64,000 nucleotides of DNA from Meandrina meandrites (Eukaryota > Cnidaria > Anthozoa > Scleractinia > Meandrinidae): the NCBI GenBank assembly GCA_963693305.1, contig OY855908.1, forward strand, positions 25,421,993 to 25,485,992, written 5' to 3'. Under the pieces are notes generated by a model, which saw nothing but the letters and a program-made list of their open reading frames with translations, ran no database searches and had not been told where the DNA came from. Both the position numbers and the translations under genes were made by a program. This document shows, piece after piece, positions 31,480 to 44,599 of the stretch (its first letter is position 1; each line of letters opens with the position of its first letter).

Positions 31480-32515
31480 AAAGCCGTTACGGCCTTTATG
31501 ACATTTGAAAGTGATGAAGACCGAAGATGTTTGTTCGAAACGTCTCCTGCATGGAGAAAATAACAGTTTTTCACGCAAGGCAAGTTACAAGTAGCACGTT
31601 GTTCTTCAATGGCGAGCATGTCGAACGCACTACATAATCTACGATTACTCCTAGTTTACGTACAGTTTAAATATTACTGTTGTTCATTGCCTACAAATAG
31701 CTCGGTTTCTTTGCAGCTATAATTTCGTTTTTTTTTTGCGATGTCTAATTCAAACAGAAAATGCTGCTTTAACTCCTCGGAAATGCCAAGGGAAAAATTC
31801 GGAAAATTGTCTGCCATTTTGCAGATGATGACGTGAACTTCGTGCTTTGTGCTATCATAAAGCACGCTGTTTAAACCAATTTGAACGCGCGTTATATCGA
31901 AACTTTATCATAATATAGTGTAATTAGTGTACAATTTGTAATCGTATTTGCAAGTATTGTTTTCTTTGTAGACATTACAATAAAAGAAAAACATTTTCTT
32001 ACTTTAACTCTTTCGGTGTCAAAGTCGAGTTTTGTCGACATTTGGAGGAGTGGTCAATGAACCACTTGTGACGTCATCACATGACGAGCTTTGCCCTCAA
32101 AAAAAAATTGTGCAAATTAGGTTAAGGGTAGGTTGAATCTACCCATGGCTTATTATTAACTGCAATAGAAGAACGTATTTCGCAAGATTAGCACCATCTA
32201 CGTGTTGGCGGTAACACCTTTTCGAACTTGATCAAAAATATTTTCCAGGCGCTTTCTGGCACTTTATAATATTAACGGCTTCCCTGGAGAGAGAGAAAAA
32301 CAGAAACAGATATTAACTGGAGCACGAGATTGATTTTGGTGGCTAACTAGCTAAGAAAAATTAACAACAAACATCGAAGCGTGAGATTAATATTCTACAA
32401 CAGTTCAGCTGGCAGCTCATAACTAACGCTCTAATGTTAAAAACATTAGCGCGAGGTTAATATTCTGGTTACAGATAACAACAGTTCAATAAAGAACTGA
32501 CTACCCAAGTAAGAC
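31480..32515. other. intergenic, no gene recognised
   Basis: AT-rich sequence without recognisable exons, up to the foldback element at 32520. Confidence 0.45.
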
Positions 32516-32519
32516 CACA

Positions 32520-32920
32520 GGGCACAGAGGAGTCAAGGTTGTCCACACTTCAAAATATCTACCATGCAAAACGACCATCGAAGCGATCTTGTAAGCGTAC
32601 GTGACCCAGCGCCGTCATGCGATAGTATCTGTTTACAGATCGTACCCTCATGTGACATCCGCAGAACGCAATGTCTGTGGGCGTTACGTTACCGGAGACC
32701 AGCAGTAAGAAAGCAAGGTAAGAGAAAGAGAGCAATGTCTCTTTTTCTTCTCGCCCTTCGGGCGACGATTTAATTCGCACCAGGCGACCATTGTAGAATA
32801 CGATATCATCAGACGATCTGTAAACATGACAGCGCTGGGTCACGATCGCTTCCAAGGTCGTTTTGCATGGTAGTAGATATTTTGAAGTGCGGACAAACCT
32901 GACTCCACTGTGGCCTGTGG
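32520..32920. mobile_element. foldback/TIR element of ~400 bp
   Basis: The left arm (about 32530-32650) contains CACTTCAAAATATCTACCA, TGCAAAACGACCATCG and GTGACCCAGCGC. It is repeated in inverse orientation at about 32805-32910 with a few differences. The ORFs on each strand are arm translations, not genes. Confidence 0.8.
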
Positions 32921-32924
32921 GTTA

Positions 32925-34440
32925 ATCGGAACATATATTAAACACAGTAAACACGTCATGTGATAAAATGATCTTTGCGTTTACCGGTGTGCATCGCAAG
33001 GCTTGCTTGTCTTTCGCCGTGAAAGAGCACACTCACGTACAAAAAGAAGAATTGGAAGTATCCAAATAGAGTTTATTGCCAATCACAACCTATTTTTACG
33101 ACGAAAGCGAAAGTATCTCAATTTAATTCAATATTCCGTCACGTAGCCGATTGTTATTGCATCCACAGGCATCCCAAGCATGAACTTTTGAGCAATAAAT
33201 AAAAGCGAAATAACTAAATAAAGTTGACAAAACATGAGATTGTGTTGTCTGCTATCGTTACAATGTAGTTGCAAACCATTTGGAGTTATTTTACCTCTGT
33301 TTGCTATACCATGTTGACCGTTCTTTTTTTTGTGTCATTGGGGCTAATGAACCAAGAACCAATGAAATTGCGGCTTCTAAACGAGCATCACACGAAAGAA
33401 GGTTTGAGATTCGTTTCCAATTTGAGAACGGCCATCTTCGTCCATCTGTAAAGTAGGAGGGGGTATTCATTTATTGGTCTTACTTCGTCATTTCCAGGGT
33501 GTTATTTACCGAGGTTACAAGAGCGGATCCAGGATAAATGTTGATTCAGATAACATGAGCGTCGAAGGCACGGGGCTGTAGCGGGGTGCGTGGGAATGCT
33601 CACTCGTAAAAATATATTGGTCATTATTGACTAACTAAATGCCATTTCCGGTAACTTTGAGTCACTTGGACAAAATTTCCGTAAAACATTAAGCTGTAAA
33701 TTCGCGCCTGGGTTACGCCGAGGACTTTGTGTGTGGGTTTGAAACTAAAAGGGTTCGCAATTTGTGACAGTGGTGTATGACTGTAGTCTTCGGCTAATAC
33801 AGCAGTTGATGAAGGCTCTTGCTATAATATCAATGTCACAACTGGTTTTATTTATGTTGAAAGGAAACCAACTACTGTCGATGTACATGTCACTGTGTTT
33901 GCAAAAACAAGAACATAGTCAAAAACAGCTTTTCGTCGCGGTTTTCTGTTGAATATTTCAGGGAGCTTAAAGCGAGATTTGCGGCACAAATTTTTTAAGA
34001 AATTGGAAGCAAATATTCCAGCTGTACTAAAGAGATTTGATTAATTTATCCCTTTTCCGAGGAACTTCTTTCGAGCGCGTTTAATAAATGAAAGCATGGC
34101 GCCTCGCGTTTTAAATGAGTCATGCGCAAACGAGGCAACCCACAGCTCAGGCGACCGGAAGCGGCGTGATTTAAAGTCTGCAGATCGCTACCTCCACAAC
34201 AGAAGTCCCTTGAAGAGTTTACATGAGGAAAGTAGTCACAAGGATAATTCCCCTCATTTCTGTTAACAAACAGAATTTTACTGTAACAATTAACCAGGTC
34301 GTATACAGGTTAACGAGAAAAACAAAAGATCATGCATGTTACAGTGTTTCGCATAAAAACAAAAGTATCATGTTACAGATTTTCGCAGACAAGCAAAAGT
34401 ATTGTTACAAACAAATAAAAATATCACGTTACGGTTGTAA
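32925..34440. other. intergenic, no gene recognised
   Basis: Short frames only, none with domain similarity. From 34200 to 34440 there are loosely repeated TGTTACAG...AAAACAAAAG motifs. Confidence 0.4.
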
Positions 34441-34689
34441 AGGAAGCTAAGGGACGAACCTTTTTATTTATTTGTTTGTTTATTTATTTATTTATTTTTT
34501 TTTTTTGGGGGGGGGGGTTGATGCACTTTGCATTCGGGCTACAGTTGTGTTTTTGTAAAAAAGGTACGTCTTATTTAATTTTCGTGAGGTTAGTGAGTAA
34601 GTGAGAGACTCATGTATGTATGTCACACCAATCAGACTGGGGTTAGTATGGGTAATCAAATGGTGACGAGTGAAATTAGGAAATAATTT

Positions 34690-34757
34690 CACGCGCGTTT
34701 TGTCAAAATTCTAATAATTTCCCGAGCCTTCAGGCGAGGGAAATTATTAGAATAAGA
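34690..34757. repeat. short hairpin MITE
   Basis: TTCTAATAATTTCCCGAGCC is followed by its inverse GGGAAATTATTAGAA, with a loop of about 15 bp. It is similar in layout to the hairpin at 41222-41360. Confidence 0.65.
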
Positions 34758-34759
34758 AC

Positions 34760-37670
34760 GTGCCATGCCGTGACAGTTTAATTATTGAATAAGTTTTAGT
34801 TTTATTATTTGAATGAAAGTTGACGTTTTGAACCAAGCTAATCTTTGTTAAAATATTTCTGGTGCAAGAAAGTACACGTAAAAATTATTTTGTGTTTGCT
34901 GCAAGTAAATGTAACGAGATTTTTTATTTTTAGTTACGAACGGCAACTTGACACTCTTGTTTTCATGTACGAGTTTTAATTAGTTAAAAACTGACCAATG
35001 CGTTGTCGTTGTCCCGAAAATACACAAGCAAGAGCTAATTCAGGGCACATCCCGACAATCAAGTAACCGTTAAGAAAGCGGTTGATATCTCCAGTCATCT
35101 GGAGTTGTATCTGATTGCTGTAGTTTGTTGTATCATTTTACATGTGACCAATTTAACTTATAGATTGCAACCAAGCAAACCTGTTACTCTTAAACATACG
35201 CTTATTCCCTGCCACTATATAAAATCCAATACCAAGCAGTCTAACGTTTCTCTTTGCAACCAACCCAAAAAAGCTCTTGCACGCATTGCGTGCCTATGTT
35301 TTAGGGCCAACACAAAATGACCCATTGCACTCATTCTACAATTTAACATGCATGAAAGCACATTCGGAACTTCGCACCCAGCGACTAAGACCGTTTGATA
35401 TGTACGTTTTGTTGCCAGATGCGATGATTTGGAATCTTGGTTCTGGTCTACATTGATGGGCACGTCGTCTTCAAAAAGTCTTGCAAGTGCAGCAGGTTAG
35501 TGTAAGGAAAGAAAAAAAGTTCTTGTTACAAGAACGTTGACTCGATAAATGCGAAAATGTGTACAGGGACTCATCAAATTCGCGGACACGCAGTCCAGTC
35601 CCTGAACTCTACTTTCTGTACCAAGGCGATGACTGGTATGCGCATGCTCCCTCTCCCTCCCCCCCCCCCCCCGCAAAAAAAATATTTGGAAACACCGGAA
35701 CCTTATTTTTCTTAAGGTGGGAGTAAAGGTGAATTTGAGTGAAATTTTAAGAGGTTCATGTAAAGAAGGGATAGAAGAAAGAAAATTATTTTTGAAACAC
35801 CAACAGACAGTTGACCCCCACGCAAAAGCACCCCAGGTTGTCAGGGGACTGTTTGGGTGTCCATCTACTAATTTTTAACTTCAAATTCTAATTTTAAAAT
35901 TACATTAAATCTTTTATATTTCTTATTTCTTCAAATTTTACTAATCCTTTGAGAAAAACTATCTCTTTCCAAACATCCCCAAAAATCACCAAAAAATATA
36001 CAAAACACCGCTTAACATAGCTTTGCGGGATGAACAGAGGGTTTTGAGAGTGTTTGAAACGGGAGCGAGATATTCGCATTAAACCCAGGTTACGCGGTGG
36101 AAAAACGGGCTTCAGGTGAACCCCCGCCTTAAAGGGGCTAGGTCATCTGTGGCGCATGCGCGCAACGGAGCGAGATCTCTTGAAAGCGTAGGGTAAACTA
36201 TTTCAAGTTCGTCGGGAGAATCATATTCTGTTTCCATCAAGTTATATCACAGCCATCCTTGCCGAACTTTCCTCATCGTTCACAGAACCTTTTTGCGTAG
36301 TTGCCTAGTTGTGCACAACTACGTGGATGTATTATGCCTTTGCATGATAGCCATTGAACCGGCAGCGGCCTTGAAATGTTTTGCGACAACAACGCCACGA
36401 AACTCAGGGTTTTTGAAAGGAGCCATCTGGTGATCTGGCTAGATAGCATATTCTGTTCATTGGCTATGTGGGTCGCTGAAAAGATACCTAAATTGTGGAA
36501 AAAAGATCAGCAGTTTGCAAGTGATGTTTCAACGAGCACAGCGAGAGACGCAACACTTTGCAGTGTTGTGTTCGACGTAACATCAATGCCTTTTAACGGT
36601 AAAGGCTTTGTCGGTCGGAACATATCCGCTCGTTCTTCATTGCAGAATTTATTTCGCGATGATCATACAATTTATGGAAAGAATGCATCTAGGCGGTCAC
36701 GGATCGTTTAAGTCGCATTTGCTATTTTGAACATGAGAAAAGTGGTACATGACTTTTCAAAATCTTTAGCGTTTAAAATCTGTTTTCCTCTTTGTTATTA
36801 TAAAATTAAACGTTGATTTATTTTGTTTGTGTATGTTCCGTATGTTGTCTGCGTTCGCTGAAAATGACAGGCTAAGCTCAAACACTACACATTTTTGGAA
36901 AAGACTTCGCTTCTAACATCTTTACTGAAGCTATATAAATAACATTATCTTACATTAGTTTTAAATGCAAGGCTGAATTTTGCCGAGTTTGATTTTATGC
37001 GACCAGAGCACCCAAATGTTTATAGGTATGTTATCGTAATTATCATATCCCGTAGAGCTTGTACGTGCTCTCGTATTCTGTTTCTTATCGTATTTCGGCG
37101 CGGAACGATAGAATTTTGACAGGTGTAACGCCAACTAATAACCCCAGTGCGCAGAATCTTCAGCTGACATAGTCCCTTTAACCTAGGCAATATCCGCTAA
37201 AAACTTACGGTCAAAACATTGATCTCTAGACGTCATACAGAGCGCTTATAATTCATGCAGAAAACCCGTCACTTGTACTTGTATGTATGTGGTACCATCT
37301 ATGTTAAGTCTTTTAAGTTTTGCGGTGAGTGATATTCGCTTAGAATCAACTTTTTAATGAAGGATGTTTCGGGCTGTTCCAATGTTCCCCGATTTAGTAC
37401 ATGTTCATTTTATTGACCTTAGGCGCAGTTAACAACAAGTTTCTTAGATTTAAGTCGCGTGTTTGGTCACGTAGCTGAATTTCAGGGAGCATTTTATCTC
37501 TTGTAACCAGGAGCCATAATGGTAGGGGACCGTAAGCGCGAGATCTGGCCTTGTCCCTGTGATATGGGACAAAATTTATATTTTTAGAACAAATCGTGCC
37601 ATCCTGCGTGGCGCGCGCGCGTAATGCCGCGAGAATTTTCTCAAGAACGTCGCGTGGAGAAATATAAACA
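34760..37670. other. intergenic with poly-C tract; no supported gene
   Basis: A poly-C run lies at about 35658-35672. A plus-strand frame at 36376-36711 (MFCDNNATKLRVFERSHLVI...) is unrecognised and has no support beyond its length of 111 codons. Several CpG-containing stretches occur but no homologous exon. Confidence 0.35.
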
Positions 37671-37672
37671 AA

Positions 37673-37987
37673 ATGGCGTCCAAAATTACCTCTACAAGTG
37701 AAGTAAACACTGGCTCTCTTTCATCAGTTTCTATTCCTAATTTACGTCAAGGTCTCCTTGAGCACTTCTTTGAATGTAGCCATGAAAGTGAGGATGATTC
37801 AAGTGATTCGGATGTCTGCAGTAGTATTTTTTTCGGACAAATCCAGTCGCGAAGACTCGTTAGACATGTCGTACGAGGAATCACACAGTGGACAAGACAA
37901 TTTACGAAACGGGCAACCAAAGAATACAGAATGACAGCAAAATCAAAGGCCCTTTGGGCTGTCTCGTGTCAGTCAAAAAGACATTAA
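37673..37987 (+). CDS. small unrecognised protein, possible gene or transposon exon
   Basis: A 104-codon ATG-started frame in AAAATGGCG context begins MASKITSTSEVNTGSLSSVS. It has an acidic-serine patch (HESEDDSSDSDVCSS, about residues 35-49), then a basic half (SRRLVRHVVRGITQW, TKRATKEYRMTAKSKALWA). The MASKI start after AACAAAATGG and the acidic-then-basic layout look like a real N-terminal coding exon. I do not know the family. It lies 40 bp upstream of a double foldback element, so it may be part of a transposon. Confidence 0.4.
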   Translation: MASKITSTSEVNTGSLSSVSIPNLRQGLLEHFFECSHESEDDSSDSDVCSSIFFGQIQSRRLVRHVVRGITQWTRQFTKRATKEYRMTAKSKALWAVSCQSKRH

Positions 37988-38024
37988 AATATACTTTACT
38001 AAATAGTTATTATAAAAGTAAATT

Positions 38025-38292
38025 TCAAATTAAACGAGAATTACCTGTAAGTTGAAGTTTGATTACGATTCTATGAGTCATCAGCCGGGAGTGTAGGGAG
38101 TGGTACGAGAGAGCGTAGCGCAATGCATCAATCAGGCTTTAGAGTGCCCAACAGTTGCCTCAATGATTATAAGACCACACTGGGTGGGGTGATGAACTGA
38201 GATAGGGTGAGCGTACCACTCCCTACACTCCCGGCTGATGACTCATAGAATCGTAATCAAACTTCAACTTACAGGTAAGTCTCGTTTAATTT
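38025..38292. mobile_element. foldback element 1 of a head-to-head pair
   Basis: Arms at 38026-38106 and 38211-38292 are inverted copies over about 80 bp, with shared landmarks GATTACGATTCTATGAGTCA and GGGAGTGTAGGGAGTGGTAC. Each arm carries a splice-like palindromic core (TTACCTGTAAGTT / AACTTACAGGTAAG). Confidence 0.88.
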
Positions 38293-38295
38293 GAA

Positions 38296-38446
38296 ACTCT
38301 ATTTCGTCATCAGCCTAGGTCGTTAGGGACTGGTACGAGATTTTAGAGCAATCATTGAGGCACTGTCCTAACAAAACGATTGATGCATTGCGCTACGCTC
38401 TCTCGTACCAGTCCCTAACGACCTAGGCTGATGACGAAATAGAATG
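38296..38446. mobile_element. foldback element 2, inverted relative of element 1
   Basis: Arms TTCTATTTCGTCATCAGCC... at 38298-38343 and the inverse at 38399-38443 are near perfect over about 45 bp. The loop, read on the minus strand, contains GAGCGTAGCGCAATGCATCA and CCTCAATGATT, matching the loop of element 1. The two are related and lie head to head. Confidence 0.88.
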
Positions 38447-38988
38447 TAATGCTAGGCCGCAAAAAGCTTTATGTTATTTATGCTTGCAATATTTACATGG
38501 AGTTCATTAAAGACTTTCGCGCCACTAAAAAAATAGGTGTTCTTAGAAAATTTATCATATCCGTGGATAGGGAAAGCAGAGACGGGGGAACATTTTGCTG
38601 GGATAATATTTAGTCTTCTTTTTCCATACGCGGGAAATAAAAATGGCGAACAGGCGGGAAAAAAAATGACAGAACACATATTATTTATGATTTTTACCAA
38701 AAAAACGTCCGTCCTCTCTAAAATTTAAAGATATCGGCCAAAATGAATTTACTACGAATTTTCTTTTACGCCAATTTGGCGGCCATTTTAAGAATGTTCG
38801 GATTTTGGTCCGTCGCGTGATGCTACGTCACAGGTGTGGAATGCAGATTTGCTTTTGCTTCTGATAAGAGGAGAAGAAAACACGCCAAGCTTCCCTTCAT
38901 AAATGACAATGACAAGGAGAGAAAGACCCTATGCTGTTCAATGATGTCCAAGATAAAAAAGGTAGTGCTTCAGTGCTTAAATAACTAG

Positions 38989-40662
38989 TTGGAATCTGGT
39001 TACCGGTTACCGGTTACCGATTTCTCATTTTCAGTTACCGGTTACCAATTTCTTATTTTGTATCTAAACTAACCTTTTTCGGTTCAAATTTTAAAAAATT
39101 TCGCATGAGAGGAATTGACAGGCTTTCACCCATTGCATTACAGATATATTTTCATTTGTTGTTTAAAATAGCTTTTCTTGTCATGTTTTGTTCGTTGTGC
39201 AATGGGTGCGAAGTTTGTACAGTTATAACTTCGAGAAAATTAGGTGGAAAATGCGATTCTTTTCAGGTGTGATATTTCACTCGGTGCTGCAGTCATCGCA
39301 ATATGTCACTCGCCGATCGCAACAAATGCTCAATGCATATCAGCTTACAAAATATGGAGGACGCATCTTTTTACCCAACGATGTGCCATATTCAAGCTGT
39401 TATAACTTTCTATACGGGCATTGAAATTAAACAAAAATACACAAGTAGGTGTACTATACATCGCAACCTTCAGAATATCCATCGCAACAGCAATGGTAAA
39501 GAAATAACACTGGTACTCCGAGCCGAAAAAAGCCCACTTCCGGTTTACTAACTCTAGTAATGCTTTTTGAGAATATCACCGCATAATTAACAGCATCGTT
39601 ATACAATAAGGTCTTCTAATCATCGCTATCCTCCAACAGACAATCGGAACGAATCTCAATTATATATCACCCAACAAAATATGGCCGGCTTGACATTTCA
39701 CTCACCGCATGCCATTTTTAAAAAGTTATAACTTTCTATACACGCCTTCAAATGAATAGAAACTACACAAGCAAGCACATAACTAAGTGCGCTACCCATC
39801 GCAAGTAGGAACATGTCTATTGCAATAACATTAATCGATTTATTAAGTTACATAATGACACCTTCACACTGGTGGAGAGTATCCCACTTCCGGTTCACCT
39901 ACTATAGTAATGTACTTTGTAGCTTAATAACTTTATACTTCTTGAGATTAACACTGTACAGTAATATAAACACTATCGTTAGCTAATAAGGTCTTCTCGT
40001 CATCGCAGCCCACCAACAGATCATCGCAACAAAAGTCAAATATATATGAGCTAACAAAATATGACCGGCTTGACATTTCACTCACCGCATGCCATTTTCA
40101 AAAAGTTAAAACTTTCTGTACAGACTTTCCAATGAAATGAAACTACACAAGCGAGCACATAACTAAGAGAACTACCCATCGCAAGTGTGGAGATATCCAT
40201 CGCAACAGCAATAATCTATTTATTAGGATGCATAACAACACTGTTGCTATGGGCCCGGACGCACTAGGCAAATTTTTATTTTGTAAGCTGATATGCATTG
40301 AGCATGTGTTGCGATCGGTGAGTGACATATTGCGATGACTGCAGCACCGAGTGAAATATCACACCTGAGAAGAACCGCATTTTCCACCTAATTTTCTCGA
40401 AGATATAACTGTACAAACTTCGCATCCATTGCACAGCGAACAAAAGATGACAAGGAAAGCTATTTTAAACAACAAATGAAAATATATATTTGTTTTTCCT
40501 CTTGTGCTAATTTATTTGCTGTATCTGCAATGGGTAAAAGCCTGTCAATTCCTCCCATGCGGTTTTTTTTTTAAGATACAAAATGAGAAATCGGTAACCG
40601 GTAACTGAAAATGTGAAATCGGTAACCGGTAACCGGTAACCAGATTCCAACTAGTCATATAC
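38989..40662. mobile_element. TIR element with ~370-bp arms and an internal tandem array
   Basis: The left arm (38989-39355) and right arm (40283-40660) are inverted copies from ACTAGTTGGAATCTGGTTAC through the TTACCGGTTACCGG units to the CAATGCATATCAGCTTACA core. Between them, units of about 330-380 bp repeat in tandem. CCCACTTCCGGTT occurs at about 39533 and 39887, and ATTTCACTCACCGCATGCCA at about 39694 and 40074. No transposase was found. The right end is followed by an extra 20-bp copy of the terminal sequence. Confidence 0.88.
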
Positions 40663-40664
40663 TA

Positions 40665-41200
40665 GGATTCCAACTAGTCATATACTAAATATGAAAGGAA
40701 ATAAACTTCAAAAGAGTAAATCATGTGTTTGTGAAACGAAACAAATCCGTCAGATTGATCAGCCTTCTAAGGTCGGCAAATGTACATAGCTTTATAATAC
40801 GATGCATCCTCTCTTGCACCATATCGTGATAAAGATGCCTTTTGTCTGGAGTAGATAGTAAATTGAAAAGGGTCTGCGAGTGCTGACTCCCATAATTTGT
40901 CAGAAATCTCTTCATTTATAAGCAGGAATAGCCTCTATATGTCCTATATGTAAGCGAAATCCACGCGTTCGGAAACAGACCGATATATTTTGATTCTGTT
41001 GTTGAGAAATTTGTAACCACCCTCAGATTTCTCCTGCTGTTAATTGGCATTATAAAAAGCAATCCCACCAGCAAATGTAGTGTTTCTTTGAAGTATATGC
41101 CTTCGAAAGGCGCGCGTGATTTGCGCGCAGGTCAGTATTGCGCAATTAGAAACCACTACCCCGCGCGCTAGCAAAGGCGCTCTCGCGGGATATAAAATTA
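40665..41200. other. intergenic, no gene recognised
   Basis: Only short open frames, one of them on the minus strand at 40721-40915, which looks like AT-rich noise. A stretch rich in GCGCG motifs lies at 41108-41190. Confidence 0.4.
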
Positions 41201-41221
<21 letters not shown>

Positions 41222-41238
<17 letters not shown>

Positions 41239-41251
41239 TAATTTGACGCGC

Positions 41252-41284
<33 letters not shown>

Positions 41285-41360
41285 CGAAGCGACGAGGGCA
41301 ATTTGGAAAACTTTGAAAATGCAAGTGAAATTAATCCTTAATTGCACGAGGGCACATTGC
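41222..41360. mobile_element. hairpin MITE
   Basis: GGGCAATTAAGGATTAATTT is followed by CATTTTCAAAGTTTTC. Both are repeated in inverse order at about 41303-41355 around a loop CGAGTCGCGAAGCGACGAG that is itself a palindrome. Confidence 0.8.
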
Positions 41361-43300
41361 GATTACGTGTTTATCACATAAAGGGCAAAATTGTGTACAA
41401 AAGAGAACTTAAACGTGGTCCGCCATTGCGTAAACCGGTTGGCAAAAATATTTGCTCGTAGCAAAATGACCGCATAAAAAATCAACTTATGTCGAGAAAC
41501 AGTAAAAGTAAACATAACACAGCATGTGCAATTCACTCATAATAGTTCCTTCACAGATTAAACTGAATGCAGTTTAAATTTTTACCTTTGTTTACGAGGC
41601 GTCCGACCGCGCAGAAATGCATGCTGCATCGATGAAAGTCATAAACAAAGTGTCCGAACGAGCTTTAATAACTTCTTGAACCTGACGTTCTCCTTTCCAC
41701 AGCGAAAACTGTAAGTACCAACAAAATTTATGTCCTTTCCAGGCTCTGTTTCTAATACAGGCGAAGCAAGCAACACGAAGAAATGTTATCTTTCAGTGTC
41801 GATTCAGTGGTCTCGGCCGCCATGAATTTCTTTTCTCCGTGCAGCGCCAATCGTCCAGAAGTTTTTTCGGGCAGTGACAAACGAATTTGGATTGAAAAGT
41901 CCTCTCTCTATTCCACCAAGGCACTACTCATTTCTGCCTACCGATTTTCTTTCACATTTGATGAAATAACCGCATTTATATCAAACTCGGATGCATTGCG
42001 TTTCTGAACTTTTTTCAAACTCGTTTCAAGCGGGAAACCAACTCAGTGCAGACGACGCGCGCTCAGCCAATCAGGATCAAGTAATCATGCCCTCTTGATT
42101 ACCAAAAAGTGCCCTCGTGATTAAGAAAAAATGCCCTCTGTCTCAACCAATCAGCGTTCAGTAATTTTGCCCCGTATGTGATAATACGAAGAAATGGGGA
42201 ATCAAATATAAAACAATATCCGGATAACTAAGAGAAGAAGTGTTGCGTGAAGTACTTATTCTGTGATTTCTTTTGAGAAACAATTGTTGTAAATTAGGCA
42301 ACCTGGGGTGTAGCATGAAAACCCGGGTATGAAAGCGTGTCACGCTCTTTCCCTTCACCCTCCTTAGCCTGACCACGAAACAGTTTCGTGTGCAGATTCG
42401 AGCAGATGTCAGTTGACGAGATAACTAAAGGAAAACATGCCAAAAGTTATAAGACACGAAGAGTGCAACGACCATTTCAAATGCAAACCATGAATTAAAA
42501 CGGAAGCAAACGCGAAAGTAATAAGGAGCCAAACACAGCATAGACTGTCCACAGCCTCTCGATTTTTCAACCGTTTTGCGCTGGCATCCAGTTTTCTAGT
42601 CGTTCTCACCGCGCGCTCATTGATCGAAAAAAAAAAACACGAAAAAATAGAGGGCTGTGAACAGTCTAAACACAGCATGTAATTTTCGATTTTCGTGTGG
42701 GTGCTTTTCGCAAAAAGATAAGAAATTGCAAAATAAAAACATGACAACTTAATTATACCGATAAATATAAAATCACGCACTGCAGGGTCGTGTAATAGTC
42801 CCGGTGGCGGTAATCCGTTTACAAAATCATTCTACAGTTTTACGCATACAAGCACGAACAACCTTGAACAAAGTTTCCTCGAGGCAAGTTGTTTCAACTA
42901 CAGAAAGCGCAAACTCCCTTCTCCCAACAAAAGAAGTGAAGAGACCCGGCAGAGTTTTGTCCACATTTAACTGCAAGCCTGAGTATGTTCTAGATAAAAT
43001 CTGCCGCAGAATCTCGAGCATTATAGTCTAGTTTCGGTAGCTGGCATTTCGCCGGCAGAATTCTTCGTTTTCGAGCAGAATTTAGAAAAATCGGTAACAC
43101 AAAGGAGACAAAGAATTTAACTTGCGTTTCCGTATTTTCAAGCTTTCAAACGCACAAGATAGATAGTGTACATTAGGCTGAAGCTCAAAACCTATTGTGA
43201 TAAACATGAGCAAAAATATTTGAAGACCGAATATAAACAACAAAATGCAGCAAACAGTTTGGTTGTATAAAAGCATGTTTAATTAAACTTCTCGCGTACA
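41361..43300. other. intergenic, no supported gene
   Basis: A minus-strand ATG in CATGGCGGCC context at about 41822 gives a short frame MAAETTESTLKDN and stops soon after. It resembles the short first exons of DNA transposons. Other ORFs here (42409-42780 minus, 42804-43031 plus) are unrecognised. Confidence 0.35.
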
Positions 43301-43973
43301 TGCAAACAATAACAAGGCTTTTCAGCTTTGGCTTAGCTCACAAACAACTGGCCGAGGTAATAGAGAAAGAAACTGTACATTTAGGACTTCAATTCACTCA
43401 CCATTCAGTCGCCGTCGGCGGTGAGGGGTTTCGATATTTTCCTCCCTTTCATGTCTCGCTGTTTTTCCCTGGAGGCTCAAAACGCCAGGGTTGAAATACC
43501 ATAGAAGGTTCTTAATCATCCCCTGACATATCCCCTCCTATAGCTCTCTAAAAATCAGTGCAGTCGCCAGCAGAAGTTGAGCTCTCACTGCAACAATTTG
43601 AGTCAGCCATGCATGTTTGTGACTTGTTGCGGTTCCACACCTGTGATGTATCACATCTCGCGATCATAATCGAAGCATCCATGGCGAAATGTCACAAAAG
43701 CGGTAAAATAAGAAGTTTTACGTTAAAATTAACCGGTAAAAAAGCTTCTGAATTCAATTTTTTTGCTTCCTGTATAATTTTGGAAACATTCGGGAACTTT
43801 TACTGAAAAATAGTTTTCTAGCCAAGAGTTGACCTTTAACTTTTCAGATGTTTGTAAGATAAGTCAAGCTTAATGGCTTTTTTTAGCCCCCTAACGCAGC
43901 TGACTTAAAATGATTTTATCCCGGCGTACTGATAAACATTTCTCGATGTTCACCAATTCTACTGGCAAGAAGC

Positions 43974-44520
43974 ATGCCATCGCCTCAGTCTTCATTTGCA
44001 AGTGATGTCGAAGTACTTGCTACGGCAAACACAAAACGAAAAAACCTCGCGTTAAGTCTGCTGACAGGACTGAGAAAGAGACGCACGAACTTCTTGAAGC
44101 GTGGGCCCCCAAATTCAGTAAGCTGTGGGGAGTTTCACAAAGAAAAAAATAAAAATCTGGAACGATATCTATTCTTCGTATAAAGAAAGGTGTCCAGAAA
44201 GCTCGAAAGCCAGAGAATGCTACAGCAGGTGAATAAACGGCAGCAGAATCTAGAGTACGAGTTCAAGCAGTTCTCGCTCGACTGGAGAAGATGGAACTCA
44301 GAAAATGAAAGAACTCTTCTCCTATTTCAACATCCTGAGTAAAGAAAGGCGAGAAAGTACGACTCCAGACTGGCATGCAGAGTTCTTTTATTGAAATGTG
44401 TGAAAAGAGTATGGAACAGGACAACGCAAGATTTGAACGATCGGCTGAAATGTTCCGCCCAGAGCAGGCAAATGGAACAAACAAACGCCATATAGTTGAC
44501 ATTTTTAAAGATTTAGCATC
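43974..44520 (+). pseudogene. Harbinger Myb-like partner protein, degenerate C-terminal part
   Basis: From the ATG at 43974 the frame has KRKNLALSLLTGLRKRR, an in-frame TAA at 44181-44183, then LQQVNKRQQNLEYEFKQFS and LDWRRWNSENERTLLLFQ, before further breaks. The pattern (basic linker, then glutamine/glutamate-rich coiled coil and a LLLFQ-like end) resembles the C-terminal part of the Myb/SANT-like accessory protein of PIF/Harbinger elements. The transposase relic on the opposite strand just downstream fits this reading. The SANT domain itself was not found. Confidence 0.5.
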
Positions 44521-44599
44521 AAAATAATTGTCTTTATCTAATCGTTTATCTTCTGTTCAGTATTGAAACGATACATACAATTGTTGTGCAAAACTCACG

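Noticed and set aside
38420..38446. CTGATGACGAAA resembling a hammerhead ribozyme core
   Set aside because: There is no sequence left between the two core motifs for stem II, and no cleavage-site stems were found.
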